Assembly: GCF_011290685.1 (NCBI RefSeq)
Contig: NZ_JAANYN010000007.1
Location: 1 to 64,000, forward strand
DNA: 64,000 nt
Source of the DNA: Cyclobacterium plantarum
GTDB taxonomy: Bacteria; Bacteroidota; Bacteroidia; Cytophagales; Cyclobacteriaceae
Direction: 5' to 3'
A model generated the notes under the pieces. That model had not been told where the DNA came from. It searched no databases and saw nothing but the letters and a program-made list of their open reading frames with translations. Shown here piece after piece: positions 16,912 through 26,065 of the stretch (position 1 is the stretch's first letter; every line of letters starts with the position of its first letter). A program made the position numbers and the translations under genes.

Positions 16912-17745
16912 ATGCAGCAAATATTTTTATTTTTATACAGACTAAGGGCAATCCTTCTTTTTCTTGCCCTGGAGTTGTTGGCCGGGGGGATAATATTCAC
17001 GCATAATTCACCGCAAGGAGCAGTGTTTTTTAACAGCAGCAACAAGCTGGTGGGAAACATGCTGTCAGTCAAAAATAATTTTTTATCCTATTTTTCGCTC
17101 TATTCAACCAACCAGGCTTTGGCAGAAAAAAATGCTTACTTGCTGAACAGATTGGATAGTGTGAGCCCGGTGCTGGACTCTGCAGTTTTATCTGTAGATA
17201 CTGTCTTGTCAAAAAACTTTGAGTTTTGGTCTGCAAGAGTGGTCAATAATTCGATTCACCTCAATCAAAATTACATTACCCTGAATAAAGGGGCAAAGGA
17301 CGGTATTCAGGAAGGAATGGGGGTTTTTAACGAGCTGGGCGTTGTGGGAAGGGTAAAAGGTACAAGCAGTAATTTTTCCACTGTTATTTCATTATTGAAT
17401 ACGGACCTTTTAATCTCCTCAAAAATAAAGGAAACAGAAGTGTTCGGATCTACAAAATGGGATGGACTCAAGTCAAATGAGGCAAAATTACTATATGTTC
17501 CACGCCACGTTCAGATCGTTCCGGGGCAGGAAATCATCACTTCGGGATATAATGCTGTTTTTCCGGAGGGGATATCAATTGGCAAGATCAAAGCAGTTAA
17601 TCCGGGAAGTGAGACCAATTACCTGGATATCACGATCTCTCTTAGCGTGGATTTCAGCAAATTGAATTTTATCTATCTGGTGAAAAATGATTCCAGGGAG
17701 GAATTGGATAGTTTGGAAATAGAAATGGAAACTGCAGGCCCATGA
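16912..17745 (+). CDS. mreC: Rod shape-determining protein MreC
   Basis: The 277-residue bitopic protein has one transmembrane helix (about 11-30). A short helical stretch (about 55-80) is the expected dimerising coiled coil. The periplasmic beta-barrel region holds LNKGAKDGIQEGMGV and GVVGRVKG, the usual MreC landmarks. It links MreB to PBP2 in the elongasome. Its last codons overlap mreD by four bases (ATGA), which points to translational coupling. Confidence 0.95.
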   Translation: MQQIFLFLYRLRAILLFLALELLAGGIIFTHNSPQGAVFFNSSNKLVGNMLSVKNNFLSYFSLYSTNQALAEKNAYLLNRLDSVSPVLDSAVLSVDTVLSKNFEFWSARVVNNSIHLNQNYITLNKGAKDGIQEGMGVFNELGVVGRVKGTSSNFSTVISLLNTDLLISSKIKETEVFGSTKWDGLKSNEAKLLYVPRHVQIVPGQEIITSGYNAVFPEGISIGKIKAVNPGSETNYLDITISLSVDFSKLNFIYLVKNDSREELDSLEIEMETAGP

Positions 17746-18263
17746 CTTCAGGTAAAATATTAAAATACAGCTTAAGCTTTGTTTTATACTTCCTCATTCA
17801 GGTTTTTATACTAAAGGATTTGGTGTTGTTTGGGTATGCTTTTTGTTTTTTATACGTTTTCTTTATTCTGAATTTACCACATGAACTTCCCACGGTTCCC
17901 CTGATGCTTATCGGTTTTTTTATGGGAATACTGATAGACTTGTTTTATGACAGCCTTGGATTACATGCGGCCAGTGCCGTGTTGCTGGGCTTTTTACGAA
18001 ACCCATGGATCCAGGTAAATACTCCCACTGGTGGGTATGATGATAATGTTCCCCCTACTTTATTGAATATGGGCATGGGTTGGTACCTGTTTTATAGCAT
18101 CCCCCTGATCCTCATCCATCATCTTTTGTTTTTTTATATTGATATTTTAGGAACGGAGTTATACCTTCCGCTCGTTATAAGAGTGCTAAGCAGTATGGCA
18201 TTTACCTTTTTATTGGGAATCATCGTGCAGGCAGTATTTTATAAAAAAGAAAGGGTAATATAA
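17742..18263 (+). CDS. mreD: Rod shape-determining protein MreD
   Basis: The 173-residue, strongly hydrophobic protein has about five or six transmembrane segments. MreD proteins are poorly conserved; position between mreC and the PBP2 gene, size and topology carry the call. An MGILIDLFYDSLGLHAA stretch resembles the conserved core of the family. It overlaps mreC by four bases and its stop codon directly adjoins the mrdA start. Confidence 0.9.
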   Translation: MTSGKILKYSLSFVLYFLIQVFILKDLVLFGYAFCFLYVFFILNLPHELPTVPLMLIGFFMGILIDLFYDSLGLHAASAVLLGFLRNPWIQVNTPTGGYDDNVPPTLLNMGMGWYLFYSIPLILIHHLLFFYIDILGTELYLPLVIRVLSSMAFTFLLGIIVQAVFYKKERVI

Positions 18264-20066
18264 ATGTACACAGGGAGGTCTTTGGTTGTTGCGGTCAGCA
18301 TAGGAATGATCGCATTGGTACTTTTGGGAAAGTTGTTTCTGATACAGGTAACTGATGACAGCTATTTGCGGAAAGCCGAAAGAAATGCCATTCAAAGGGT
18401 GGTGGATCACCCCTATCGGGGCCTGGTTTATGATAGAAATAATTCCCTGATGGTATTTAATGATCCGGTATTTGACCTGATGGTGATACCAAAAGAATTT
18501 GAACTGGAAGATACCACCAGATTTTGTGATTTGTTTGGCATTGAAAAACAGGTACTGATTGATGGTTTTAATGCCGCTAAAAATTACTCATGGGTCAAGC
18601 CTTCCCCATTGATCAAACAAATTAGCAAGGAAGAGTTTGGCAGGGTGCAGGATTTTTTGATTGATTACCGGGGTCTTTTTGTCATGACCCGCTCAGTAAG
18701 GGCCTATCCTCAATCAGCCGCTTCAAATGCCCTGGGGTATATCGGAGAAATTAACGCTTCCCAACTGAACCGGGACAGCACCCGATATTATGTACAAGGT
18801 GATTATGTGGGATTAAGTGGAATCGAATCTTATTACGAACCGGAACTCAGAGGTAGAAAAGGGGTTAAATACAAATTGGTAAACGTACGGGGCATAGAAA
18901 AAGGAGCTTTTAAAAACGGAGATCTCGATACTTTGTCCCTTCCTGGTGAAAATCTGCAAGCTACCATTGACCTGGATTTGCAGGTTTATGGTGAAAAGCT
19001 CATGCAGGGTAAGCGCGGTTCCGTAGTGGCTATAGAGCCAAAAACTGGTGAAATCCTAACCATGATATCTGCTCCGGTTTATGATCCCAATATACTTACA
19101 GGAGCCAGGTTCGGTGAAAATTACCAGTCTCTGAACATGGATCCGGAAAAACCACTTTTCAACAGGCCCATAATGGCCATGTATCCACCGGGTTCTATCT
19201 TCAAGATTGTTCAGTCGCTTATTGGCATGCAGGAAGGTATATTGACCCCCAATACTACCTATCCCTGTAACAGGGCGCTGGTCAATTGTCACAATCATCC
19301 CAGCCCTGTAAATCTCTTTGGTGCCATCCGTAACTCATGCAATCCTTACTACCACCAGGCTTTCAGGCAGGTGATCAACCAGGAAGTGTCCTCCAATACC
19401 TACGAAGACACTCAGATCGGTTTGGACAAGTGGCGGGAGTCTGTAATGAAATTTGGTCTTGGGAGTCAGCTAGGCATAGACATGCATGGAGAAAAAGGCG
19501 GGTCCATTCCTTCCAGTGAGCTGTATGACCGGATCTACGGAAAAGGAAGGTGGAAATATTCTACCATTTATTCTCTTTCAATTGGGCAGGGAGAAATGCT
19601 GGTAACCCCGCTTCAAATGGCCAATTTGGCTGCTATTTTTGCCAACAAGGGGTATTATTATACTCCCCACTTGATCAGGGCAATAGATGGTGATCCAAGC
19701 CGAATTCCGGAAAAATTTAAAACCAAAAGGGACACAGGCATAGATACGGATCATTTTGATTTGATCCAGGATGCCATGGCAGCAGCACTATCCGGAACTG
19801 CCGCGCGGGCCATTATGAAGGATATTACCATTGCCGGAAAAACCGGTACCGCTCAAAATCCGGCAGGAGAGGATCATTCTGTATTCATAGCTTTTGCTCC
19901 CAAGGAAGATCCTAAAATTGCCATAGCCGTCTATGTGGAAAATGCAGGTTGGGGAGGACGGGCTGCTGCCAGCACTGCGAGCTTGCTGATAGAAAAATAC
20001 CTTACCGGAGAGATTAACAGACCGGAATTGGAGGAATATGTGCTACAGGGTGAATTCATTTATTAA
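18264..20066 (+). CDS. mrdA: Penicillin-binding protein 2 (elongation transpeptidase)
   Basis: The 600-residue class B PBP has an N-terminal membrane anchor (about 8-25), a pedestal domain and a transpeptidase domain. The active-site motifs are complete: S-x-x-K as SIFK in PPGSIFK (about 310-316), S-x-N as SCN in RNSCNPYY (about 357), and KTGTAQNP (about 526-533). It cross-links peptidoglycan during side-wall growth with RodA. Gene order places it between mreD and rodA, with no gap on either side. Confidence 0.97.
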   Translation: MYTGRSLVVAVSIGMIALVLLGKLFLIQVTDDSYLRKAERNAIQRVVDHPYRGLVYDRNNSLMVFNDPVFDLMVIPKEFELEDTTRFCDLFGIEKQVLIDGFNAAKNYSWVKPSPLIKQISKEEFGRVQDFLIDYRGLFVMTRSVRAYPQSAASNALGYIGEINASQLNRDSTRYYVQGDYVGLSGIESYYEPELRGRKGVKYKLVNVRGIEKGAFKNGDLDTLSLPGENLQATIDLDLQVYGEKLMQGKRGSVVAIEPKTGEILTMISAPVYDPNILTGARFGENYQSLNMDPEKPLFNRPIMAMYPPGSIFKIVQSLIGMQEGILTPNTTYPCNRALVNCHNHPSPVNLFGAIRNSCNPYYHQAFRQVINQEVSSNTYEDTQIGLDKWRESVMKFGLGSQLGIDMHGEKGGSIPSSELYDRIYGKGRWKYSTIYSLSIGQGEMLVTPLQMANLAAIFANKGYYYTPHLIRAIDGDPSRIPEKFKTKRDTGIDTDHFDLIQDAMAAALSGTAARAIMKDITIAGKTGTAQNPAGEDHSVFIAFAPKEDPKIAIAVYVENAGWGGRAAASTASLLIEKYLTGEINRPELEEYVLQGEFIY

Positions 20067-21341
20067 TTGAGACAAAAAGACACATATTTTCATAAAATCG
20101 ATTGGATAGCCATAGGTTTGTACTTTGCCCTTGTCTTTGTTGGATGGATCAATATCTATGCGGCAGTCTATGACGAACAAAACGCCACTTCCATTTTTGA
20201 TTATTCAATCAATTCAGGCAAACAATTGATTTGGATTGGAACCGCCGTTTTACTGATCACCCTTATTATGGTGGCAGACTACAGGCTTTTCCAAAACTTA
20301 AGCTTGATCCTATACATCATTTTTGTAATCATACTGTTCTTAACCCCCTTTATTGGCAAAGAAATCAACGGACAGCGAGCCTGGTTTGAGTTGGGTATTT
20401 TCCGCCTTCAACCTGCGGAATTCACCAAATTTGCTACTGCATTGGCCCTGGCAAAACTCATGGAAAACCCCACTTTTGACCTGGCAAAATTTGGTCACCA
20501 GTTAAAGGCCCTGGGAATCATAGGCCTACCGGTAGCACTGATCATGCTGCAACCGGATACCGGGACAGCCATGGTATACAGCTCCTTCTTTATCATGCTT
20601 TACCGGGAAGGCATGCCCCAAAAATATTACCTTTTCGCCTTAAGCCTGATTGGTCTGTCCATATTGACGCTACTCATTACCAACAATTGGTACCTGTATG
20701 GTGGACTTGGAGCCATTGTACTGCTTTTGATTTTGGCCAGCAAAAAAACCTGGAAAAATTTCGCTGGTATTTTTTTATTGGGAATCCTGATGTTTGCTTA
20801 CACTTACAGCCTGGACTATGTGGTAGAAAAATTACCTCCCCACCAGCAAAACCGTATCATGGTCCTGTTTGATCCGGATGTAGATCCGCTTGGAGTGGGC
20901 TGGAATGTTACCCAATCCAAAATAGCCATAGGATCAGGAGGGTTATTTGGCAAAGGATATTTGGAAGGAACACAAACAAAATTTGATTTCGTACCAGAAC
21001 AACACACAGATTTTATTTTTTGCACCCTGGGAGAAGAGTTTGGTTGGATAGGAAGCCTGATCATGATTTCCTTATTTGTCATTTTTCTGCTTCGCCTGGT
21101 GTTTTTGGCGGAAAGGCAAAAAACCCGTTTTTCCAGAATTTATGGTTACTGTGTAATTGGACTGCTGTTTTTCCATTTTGCGGTCAACATCGCCATGACC
21201 ATTGGTCTATTTCCGGTTGTAGGGATACCCCTGCCGTTTTTCAGCTATGGAGGCTCCTCTCTTTGGTCCTTTACCATACTTTTGTTTATCTTCATCAAAC
21301 TAGACTCTCACAGGATTCAGATATTGGGCAGAAGCTATTGA
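20067..21341 (+). CDS. rodA: Rod-shape SEDS glycosyltransferase RodA
   Basis: The 424-residue polytopic membrane protein of the FtsW/RodA/SpoVE family polymerises lipid II. Family marks include NGQRAWFELGIFRLQPAEF, LQPDTGTAMV and SYGGSSLW near the C terminus. The start is a TTG directly after the mrdA stop codon; the next in-frame ATG lies far inside the second membrane helix, so TTG is required. It is the last gene of the elongasome cluster, followed after 15 bases by the convergent glpF gene with no room for a separate terminator. Confidence 0.96.
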   Translation: MRQKDTYFHKIDWIAIGLYFALVFVGWINIYAAVYDEQNATSIFDYSINSGKQLIWIGTAVLLITLIMVADYRLFQNLSLILYIIFVIILFLTPFIGKEINGQRAWFELGIFRLQPAEFTKFATALALAKLMENPTFDLAKFGHQLKALGIIGLPVALIMLQPDTGTAMVYSSFFIMLYREGMPQKYYLFALSLIGLSILTLLITNNWYLYGGLGAIVLLLILASKKTWKNFAGIFLLGILMFAYTYSLDYVVEKLPPHQQNRIMVLFDPDVDPLGVGWNVTQSKIAIGSGGLFGKGYLEGTQTKFDFVPEQHTDFIFCTLGEEFGWIGSLIMISLFVIFLLRLVFLAERQKTRFSRIYGYCVIGLLFFHFAVNIAMTIGLFPVVGIPLPFFSYGGSSLWSFTILLFIFIKLDSHRIQILGRSY

Positions 21342-21356
21342 GCCCATCTAAGTATT

Positions 21357-22103
21357 TCAAACCATTCCTCCTACTCCCAAAAGCAGGTATATCCCGGCAG
21401 CAATGGCCGCTCCCAGAATCGGACCTATAATAGGTACCCAGCTATAGGACCAATCGGAAGAGCCTTTGCCCTTAATAGGTAAGATCTGATGCATGATCCG
21501 GGGACCCAGATCCCTTGCCGGATTGATGGCATAGCCGGTGGTTCCCCCAAGAGATAGACCGATCACCCAAACTAAAAAAGCTACGGGCAAGGCACCCAAA
21601 GACCCCAAACCGATGGGCGTTCCTTCTCCATCCTGCAACACTGGACCGGTAGAATAGAGGATTACGATGATCAAAACAGAAGTACCCACTACCTCCGAGA
21701 TTAAATTGGAAGAAAGGTTTCTGATAGCAGGAACCGTACCAAATGGAGCAAACTTCAACCCCGGATCATCCGTGGCATCAAAATGATCTTTGTAGACCAA
21801 CCAGGCAATACCTGAGCCAAACATAGCACCCAAAACCTGGGCAACAATATATTTAGGTACCATTTCCCAGGCAAAATCTCCCGCAACAGCAAGTCCGATA
21901 CTTACTGCCGGATTTAAATGCGCACCGCTGTAGGGACCTGCCACCACTACTCCAATGAAGACTCCCAGGGCCCATGCCGTGGTGATTACAATCCATCCGG
22001 AATCAAATCCCTTGGTTTTATTCAAAACTACATTGGCCACTACTCCCGAACCCATGGCCAAAAGCAAGGAGGTTCCGACAAATTCAGCAACAAATACGTT
22101 CAT
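21357..22103 (-). CDS. glpF: Aquaglyceroporin / glycerol facilitator
   Basis: The MIP-family channel of 248 residues has six helices and two half-helix NPA motifs: HLNPAVS (about 61-67) and AINPARDLGPR. The Asp after the second NPA (NPARD) is the glycerol-facilitator type; water-selective aquaporins differ there. It imports glycerol for GlpK. It is the last gene of a leftward glpD-glpK-glpF operon, three bases after glpK. Confidence 0.95.
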   Translation of the reverse strand: MNVFVAEFVGTSLLLAMGSGVVANVVLNKTKGFDSGWIVITTAWALGVFIGVVVAGPYSGAHLNPAVSIGLAVAGDFAWEMVPKYIVAQVLGAMFGSGIAWLVYKDHFDATDDPGLKFAPFGTVPAIRNLSSNLISEVVGTSVLIIVILYSTGPVLQDGEGTPIGLGSLGALPVAFLVWVIGLSLGGTTGYAINPARDLGPRIMHQILPIKGKGSSDWSYSWVPIIGPILGAAIAAGIYLLLGVGGMV

Positions 22104-22106
22104 ATA

Positions 22107-23609
22107 TCAATCGTTTAGCCAATTAAGTGATCTGTTTACTGCCTTGTGCCAGTATTTGAGATTTTTTTCCATTTGTTTTTTATCCTTTTTAGGCTTAAAG
22201 GATTCATCTGCTTTCCATAATTCCCTGATCTCTTCCACATCTTTCCAGAAACCTATTGCCAAACCTGCCAAATAGGCCGCTCCCAAAGCTGTGGTCTCAA
22301 TAATGGCCGGCCGTTTTATTTCACATTGGTTAAGATCCGATTGGAACTGCATCAAAAAATCATTGGCAGTGGCCCCACCATCTACGCGCATTTCTATGGT
22401 TTCTTCTCCGGCATCCTTCTCCATGGCCTTCAGTACATCATATACCTGATAGGCGATGGCTTCCAGCCCCGCCCTGCTCAAATGGGCCCTGCTGGTCCCC
22501 CTGGTAATACCAAAAAATGCTCCCCTTGCATCCTGGTCCCAGTAAGGTGCACCCAGGCCGGTAAGTGCAGGGACAAAATAAACGCCACCATTATCTTCCA
22601 GGCTTTTAGCCATGTTTTCACTGTCTTTGGCATCTTTCAATATGGAGATCCCATCCCGGAGCCATTGAATGGCTGCTCCTCCTATAAACACACTTCCTTC
22701 CAGAGCGTAATTTACCTTTTCGCCAATTTGCCAGGCAACGGTGGTAAGGAGTTGGTTATTTGATTTAACTGGTTTGTCCCCGGTATTCATCACCAAAAAA
22801 CAACCCGTTCCATAGGTGGTTTTGGCCATTCCCGGCTCGGTACATAACTGCCCGAATAAGGCTGCCTGCTGGTCTCCTGCTATTCCCGCAATGGGAATCC
22901 TGGCAGACAACAAATCTCCGGAAGTGGTCCCGTAAACCTCACTACTGGATTTTACAGTGGGCAATATTTCCCTGGGAATGTCCAAAAGGTCCAGCAATTC
23001 AGCATCCCATTTTCTTTCATGAATATTAAAAATCATGGTTCTGCTGGCATTGGTGATATCAGTGATATGCGATCTCCCAGCTGTCATTTTCCATACCAAC
23101 CAGCTATCTACTGTCCCAAAACACAATTCCCCCTTCCTGGCTCTCTCTCTGGCACCATCCACATTATCCAATATCCATTTGATTTTGGTTCCGGAAAAAT
23201 AGGCATCTATGATCAGGCCCGTTTTATCCCGAACCATATCCGAATGGCCATTTTCTTTCAGTGTATTACAAAACGCTGATGTACGCCTGTCCTGCCAGAC
23301 TATGGCATTAAATACAGGCTCGCCTGTATTCCTATCCCAAACAATGGTCGTCTCCCGCTGATTGGTAATACCTATTCCCGCAATCTGATGTGCACTGATT
23401 TTTGCGCGGGTAATCGCTTCAGTGGCTACAGATGCCTGGGAAGTCCAAATCTCTTCGGGATCATGCTCCACCCATCCGGATTGAGGGAAAATCTGTTCAA
23501 AATCTTTTTGGGCCGAGGAAACAATCTGCCCTTTTTGATTAAAAATAATTGCCCTGGAACTGGTCGTGCCCTGGTCCAGCGCCATAAGAAATTGGTTATC
23601 CTGCTTCAT
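22107..23609 (-). CDS. glpK: Glycerol kinase
   Basis: The 500-residue FGGY-family kinase phosphorylates glycerol to sn-glycerol 3-phosphate. Visible motifs are [12 protein letters not shown] (10-21), GITNQRET (about 84-91), the second nucleotide region [10 protein letters not shown], and the FGGY signature region around [13 protein letters not shown]. Length is standard. It sits between glpD and glpF, four and three bases from each, so a single transcript is almost certain. Confidence 0.98.
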   Translation of the reverse strand: MKQDNQFLMALDQGTTSSRAIIFNQKGQIVSSAQKDFEQIFPQSGWVEHDPEEIWTSQASVATEAITRAKISAHQIAGIGITNQRETTIVWDRNTGEPVFNAIVWQDRRTSAFCNTLKENGHSDMVRDKTGLIIDAYFSGTKIKWILDNVDGARERARKGELCFGTVDSWLVWKMTAGRSHITDITNASRTMIFNIHERKWDAELLDLLDIPREILPTVKSSSEVYGTTSGDLLSARIPIAGIAGDQQAALFGQLCTEPGMAKTTYGTGCFLVMNTGDKPVKSNNQLLTTVAWQIGEKVNYALEGSVFIGGAAIQWLRDGISILKDAKDSENMAKSLEDNGGVYFVPALTGLGAPYWDQDARGAFFGITRGTSRAHLSRAGLEAIAYQVYDVLKAMEKDAGEETIEMRVDGGATANDFLMQFQSDLNQCEIKRPAIIETTALGAAYLAGLAIGFWKDVEEIRELWKADESFKPKKDKKQMEKNLKYWHKAVNRSLNWLND

Positions 23610-23613
23610 GGGT

Positions 23614-25179
23614 TTATTGATGAATTAAATATTTCTTGGCTAATTTATAAAATTCTTCCAGTTCCTGCCTTATCCAGTCTTCATCTTTTCCAAGTTCCTT
23701 TGCCATAATCGCAGCTACTTTTGGTGCCATATGCATGGCCGCTTTGGCATCTAACAGCAGAATACGGCACCTTCTCGAAAGAAAATCTTCAATTTTCTGG
23801 GCCATTTCCTCTCTTACTGCCCAAACTACCTCCGCTCCAGTATATGGATAATTCTCCAACAAAGGTGTCGCCCAATCTTCATTCTCTTTTTGTAACTGCA
23901 GGATCCTGGCTGCATCCGACCCGTACCATTGCAAGTGGCCTTTTACCTGCGAAAGGGTGTAGCCATGTAATTTTTTTTCGGCTGAAGTACTCTTTTGCTG
24001 CGCCATACCGTGGATCTTGTAGTGTGCCTCCACTGTATCTTCGCCCATTTTTCTAAAGGTGGTCCACTTACCTCCTGTAATGGTGATCAGTTTGCTTTCT
24101 GAAACAATCACTTTATGGCTTCTGGATATTTCCTTTGTCTTGGTGCTTCCCTCTTTTGGTGCGGCCAGGGGTCTCAATCCGGCAAAGACGGACAACACAT
24201 CTTTTCTTTTAGGTGCTGAATCCAGATAGTTGCTGGCCGTTTCCAAAATAAAATCAATCTCAGAAGAAAGCGGCTGGGGTTCCATTTTAGGTTTTTTCCT
24301 TATGGTATCTGTAGTCCCCAGTACCAGTTTCCCCTGCCAGGGCACGGCAAAAAGAACCCTGCCATCTGAGGTGCTGGGAATCATCAATGCATCTTTGCCA
24401 CCCAAAAACCGGGCATCTACGACCAAATGAACTCCCTGGCTGGGCTGGATCATTTTCCCGGCCCCTGGATTGTCCATCTGCAATATCTTGTCAGCGAATA
24501 CACCTGTCGCGTTGACCACTGTTTTTGCTTTGACCGGATAGTTTTTCTTTCCCAATAAATCCCTGAATTCTAATCCATTAATTATCCCTGCCTCATCTTT
24601 AGAAAGGTGATTCACCTTGGCATAATTGAGCAGACAGCCACCCATCTCATCACAGGTTTTGGCTATTATCAAAGCCAGCCTGGCATCATCAAATTGCCCG
24701 TCATGGTAAACAACCCCCCCTTTGAGTCCCTTTTTCCGAATTTCAGGAAGCTTTTTTACAGTTTCTTCTTTGGAAATAAACCTGGATTTACCCAATCTTA
24801 AGCTACCCGCCATCCAATCGTAAATCTTCAACCCTATGGAGTACTTCCACCTGTCCAGGAAGGTATACAAGGGAATGATAAATGGTTGGTTGACGGTGAG
24901 ATGTGGCGCGTTCTTTAACAAACGTCCCCTTTCTTTCAGAGCTTCTAACACCAGTCCGACCTCTCCCTGCGCCAGGTAACGAACCCCTCCATGTACCAGT
25001 TTTGTACTGCGGCTGGAGGTGCCTTTGGCAAAATCAGACTTTTCCAACAACAACACCTTTAAACCCCTGGATAGGGCATCAAGCGCCACTCCAAGACCAG
25101 AGGCTCCTCCCCCAATAACAGCAAGATCCCAAATTTCATTCTCTTGTGCTACCCTGGTTAAATTGTTTTTCCTTTTCAT
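23614..25179 (-). CDS. glpD: Aerobic glycerol-3-phosphate dehydrogenase
   Basis: The FAD enzyme oxidises glycerol 3-phosphate to dihydroxyacetone phosphate at the membrane and passes electrons to quinone. In 521 residues it has the FAD motif [11 protein letters not shown] (19-29), [16 protein letters not shown] (about 54-69), a central DAO domain with LGTTDT, and a C-terminal helical domain. It is the first gene of the leftward glp operon. Its start codon is only nine bases from an inverted repeat (25188-25208) that overlaps a TACTTTAG promoter-like box, which fits control by the divergent DeoR-type regulator. Confidence 0.97.
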   Translation of the reverse strand: MKRKNNLTRVAQENEIWDLAVIGGGASGLGVALDALSRGLKVLLLEKSDFAKGTSSRSTKLVHGGVRYLAQGEVGLVLEALKERGRLLKNAPHLTVNQPFIIPLYTFLDRWKYSIGLKIYDWMAGSLRLGKSRFISKEETVKKLPEIRKKGLKGGVVYHDGQFDDARLALIIAKTCDEMGGCLLNYAKVNHLSKDEAGIINGLEFRDLLGKKNYPVKAKTVVNATGVFADKILQMDNPGAGKMIQPSQGVHLVVDARFLGGKDALMIPSTSDGRVLFAVPWQGKLVLGTTDTIRKKPKMEPQPLSSEIDFILETASNYLDSAPKRKDVLSVFAGLRPLAAPKEGSTKTKEISRSHKVIVSESKLITITGGKWTTFRKMGEDTVEAHYKIHGMAQQKSTSAEKKLHGYTLSQVKGHLQWYGSDAARILQLQKENEDWATPLLENYPYTGAEVVWAVREEMAQKIEDFLSRRCRILLLDAKAAMHMAPKVAAIMAKELGKDEDWIRQELEEFYKLAKKYLIHQ

Positions 25180-25187
25180 TTAAATAG

Positions 25188-25208
25188 TATTACTTCACTA
25201 AAGTAATA
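25188..25208. promoter_or_regulatory. Inverted-repeat operator upstream of glpD
   Basis: TATTACTT (25188-25195) and AAGTAATA (25201-25208) form an 8-bp perfect inverted repeat with a 5-base spacer. On the minus strand it overlaps TACTTTAG (25205-25198), close to a TAnnTTTG box for glpD. It shares the half-site ATTAC/GTAAT with 25242-25266. It is a likely binding site for the adjacent DeoR-family protein. Confidence 0.6.
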
Positions 25209-25214
25209 TAAATA

Positions 25215-25238
25215 GAAACAAAAAGAAACAAAAAGAAA
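25215..25238. repeat. 10-bp phased repeat in the glp control region
   Basis: GAAACAAAAA occurs twice in tandem, followed by a third GAAA. The 10-base period places the units on the same face of the helix. It lies between the two inverted repeats. It could be a third contact region for the DeoR-type regulator or an intrinsically bent spacer. Confidence 0.5.
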
Positions 25239-25241
25239 TTT

Positions 25242-25266
25242 TTTATTACCTTTATTAAGTAATAAA
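25242..25266. promoter_or_regulatory. Inverted-repeat operator upstream of the DeoR-type gene
   Basis: TTTATTAC (25242-25249) and GTAATAAA (25259-25266) form an 8-bp perfect inverted repeat with a 9-base spacer. Inside it lies TACCTTTA (25247-25254), a near match to the TAnnTTTG box placed about 20 bases before the regulator start. Autorepression is the natural reading. Confidence 0.6.
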
Positions 25267-25273
25267 TTGAATT

Positions 25274-26035
25274 ATGGTAATAGCAGAGAGACATAAATAC
25301 ATTTTGGACCAGCTGAAATCAGCCGGCTATGTCAGTGTAGCTGCCTTGAGTAAGTCCATGAATGTTACCATGGTAACGGTCAGAAAAGACCTTAAAATCC
25401 TTGAAGACAAAGGTTTATTATTCAGGTCACATGGAAGTGCTACGCCTGTCGCACCCTATGTGATGGATAAACCTGTCGATGAGAAGCAACTGGTACAGGT
25501 AGAGCAAAAAAGAGCGATTGCGCAGAAAGCCGTAGACCTGCTTAAGGAAAAGGAGGCCATCATCATCGGTTCGGGCACAACCGTTCTCGCATTTGCACAG
25601 GCCATCCCAAAAGACCTTTCCCTTACCATTCTCACCGGAGCCATGAATGTCAGTATAGCCTTACTGGACCTCCATCAGGCTGAAATAGTGCAATTAGGAG
25701 GAGTGGTGAGGAAGAGCAGCAGTTCCGTAGTGGGGCATTTTGCCGAAACAATGATCAATAATTTCGCATGCAGCAAATTATTCATCAGCGTTGATGGAAT
25801 AGATGCAGAATTTGGACTCACCACTTCTAATATGATGGAAGCTCACCTCAACAGTACCATGATCCGGTCCGTTCAGAAAACCATAGTGCTGGCGGATAGC
25901 AGTAAGTTTGGAAAAAAAAGTTTCGGCAAAATTGCCAATCTCGAGGATGTGGACATCATCATCTCAGATAAGGCATTGTCCCAACATTATGTCAGTTTAC
26001 TGGAAGACAAGGGCATTGAAGTATTCCTGGTTTAA
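25274..26035 (+). CDS. glpR: DeoR-family transcriptional regulator of glycerol catabolism
   Basis: The 253-residue protein has an N-terminal DeoR helix-turn-helix (about 6-57, with YVSVAALSKSMNVTMVTVRK) and a C-terminal sugar-phosphate sensor domain containing LTGAMNVS, FISVDGID and ADSSKFGKKS. Members usually repress and are released by a phosphorylated sugar or polyol, here presumably glycerol 3-phosphate. Divergence from glpD-glpK-glpF with shared inverted-repeat operators supports the role. The family call is firm; the name glpR rests on context. Confidence 0.88.
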   Translation: MVIAERHKYILDQLKSAGYVSVAALSKSMNVTMVTVRKDLKILEDKGLLFRSHGSATPVAPYVMDKPVDEKQLVQVEQKRAIAQKAVDLLKEKEAIIIGSGTTVLAFAQAIPKDLSLTILTGAMNVSIALLDLHQAEIVQLGGVVRKSSSSVVGHFAETMINNFACSKLFISVDGIDAEFGLTTSNMMEAHLNSTMIRSVQKTIVLADSSKFGKKSFGKIANLEDVDIIISDKALSQHYVSLLEDKGIEVFLV

Positions 26036-26065
26036 TCGGTTGCACCCACCAGGTCTGGCCAGAGA

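Noticed and set aside
25215-25238. Phased GAAACAAAAA repeat considered as a CRISPR or microsatellite
   Set aside because: Only two and a half 10-bp units in a control region; there are no spacers. No CRISPR array was seen anywhere in the window.
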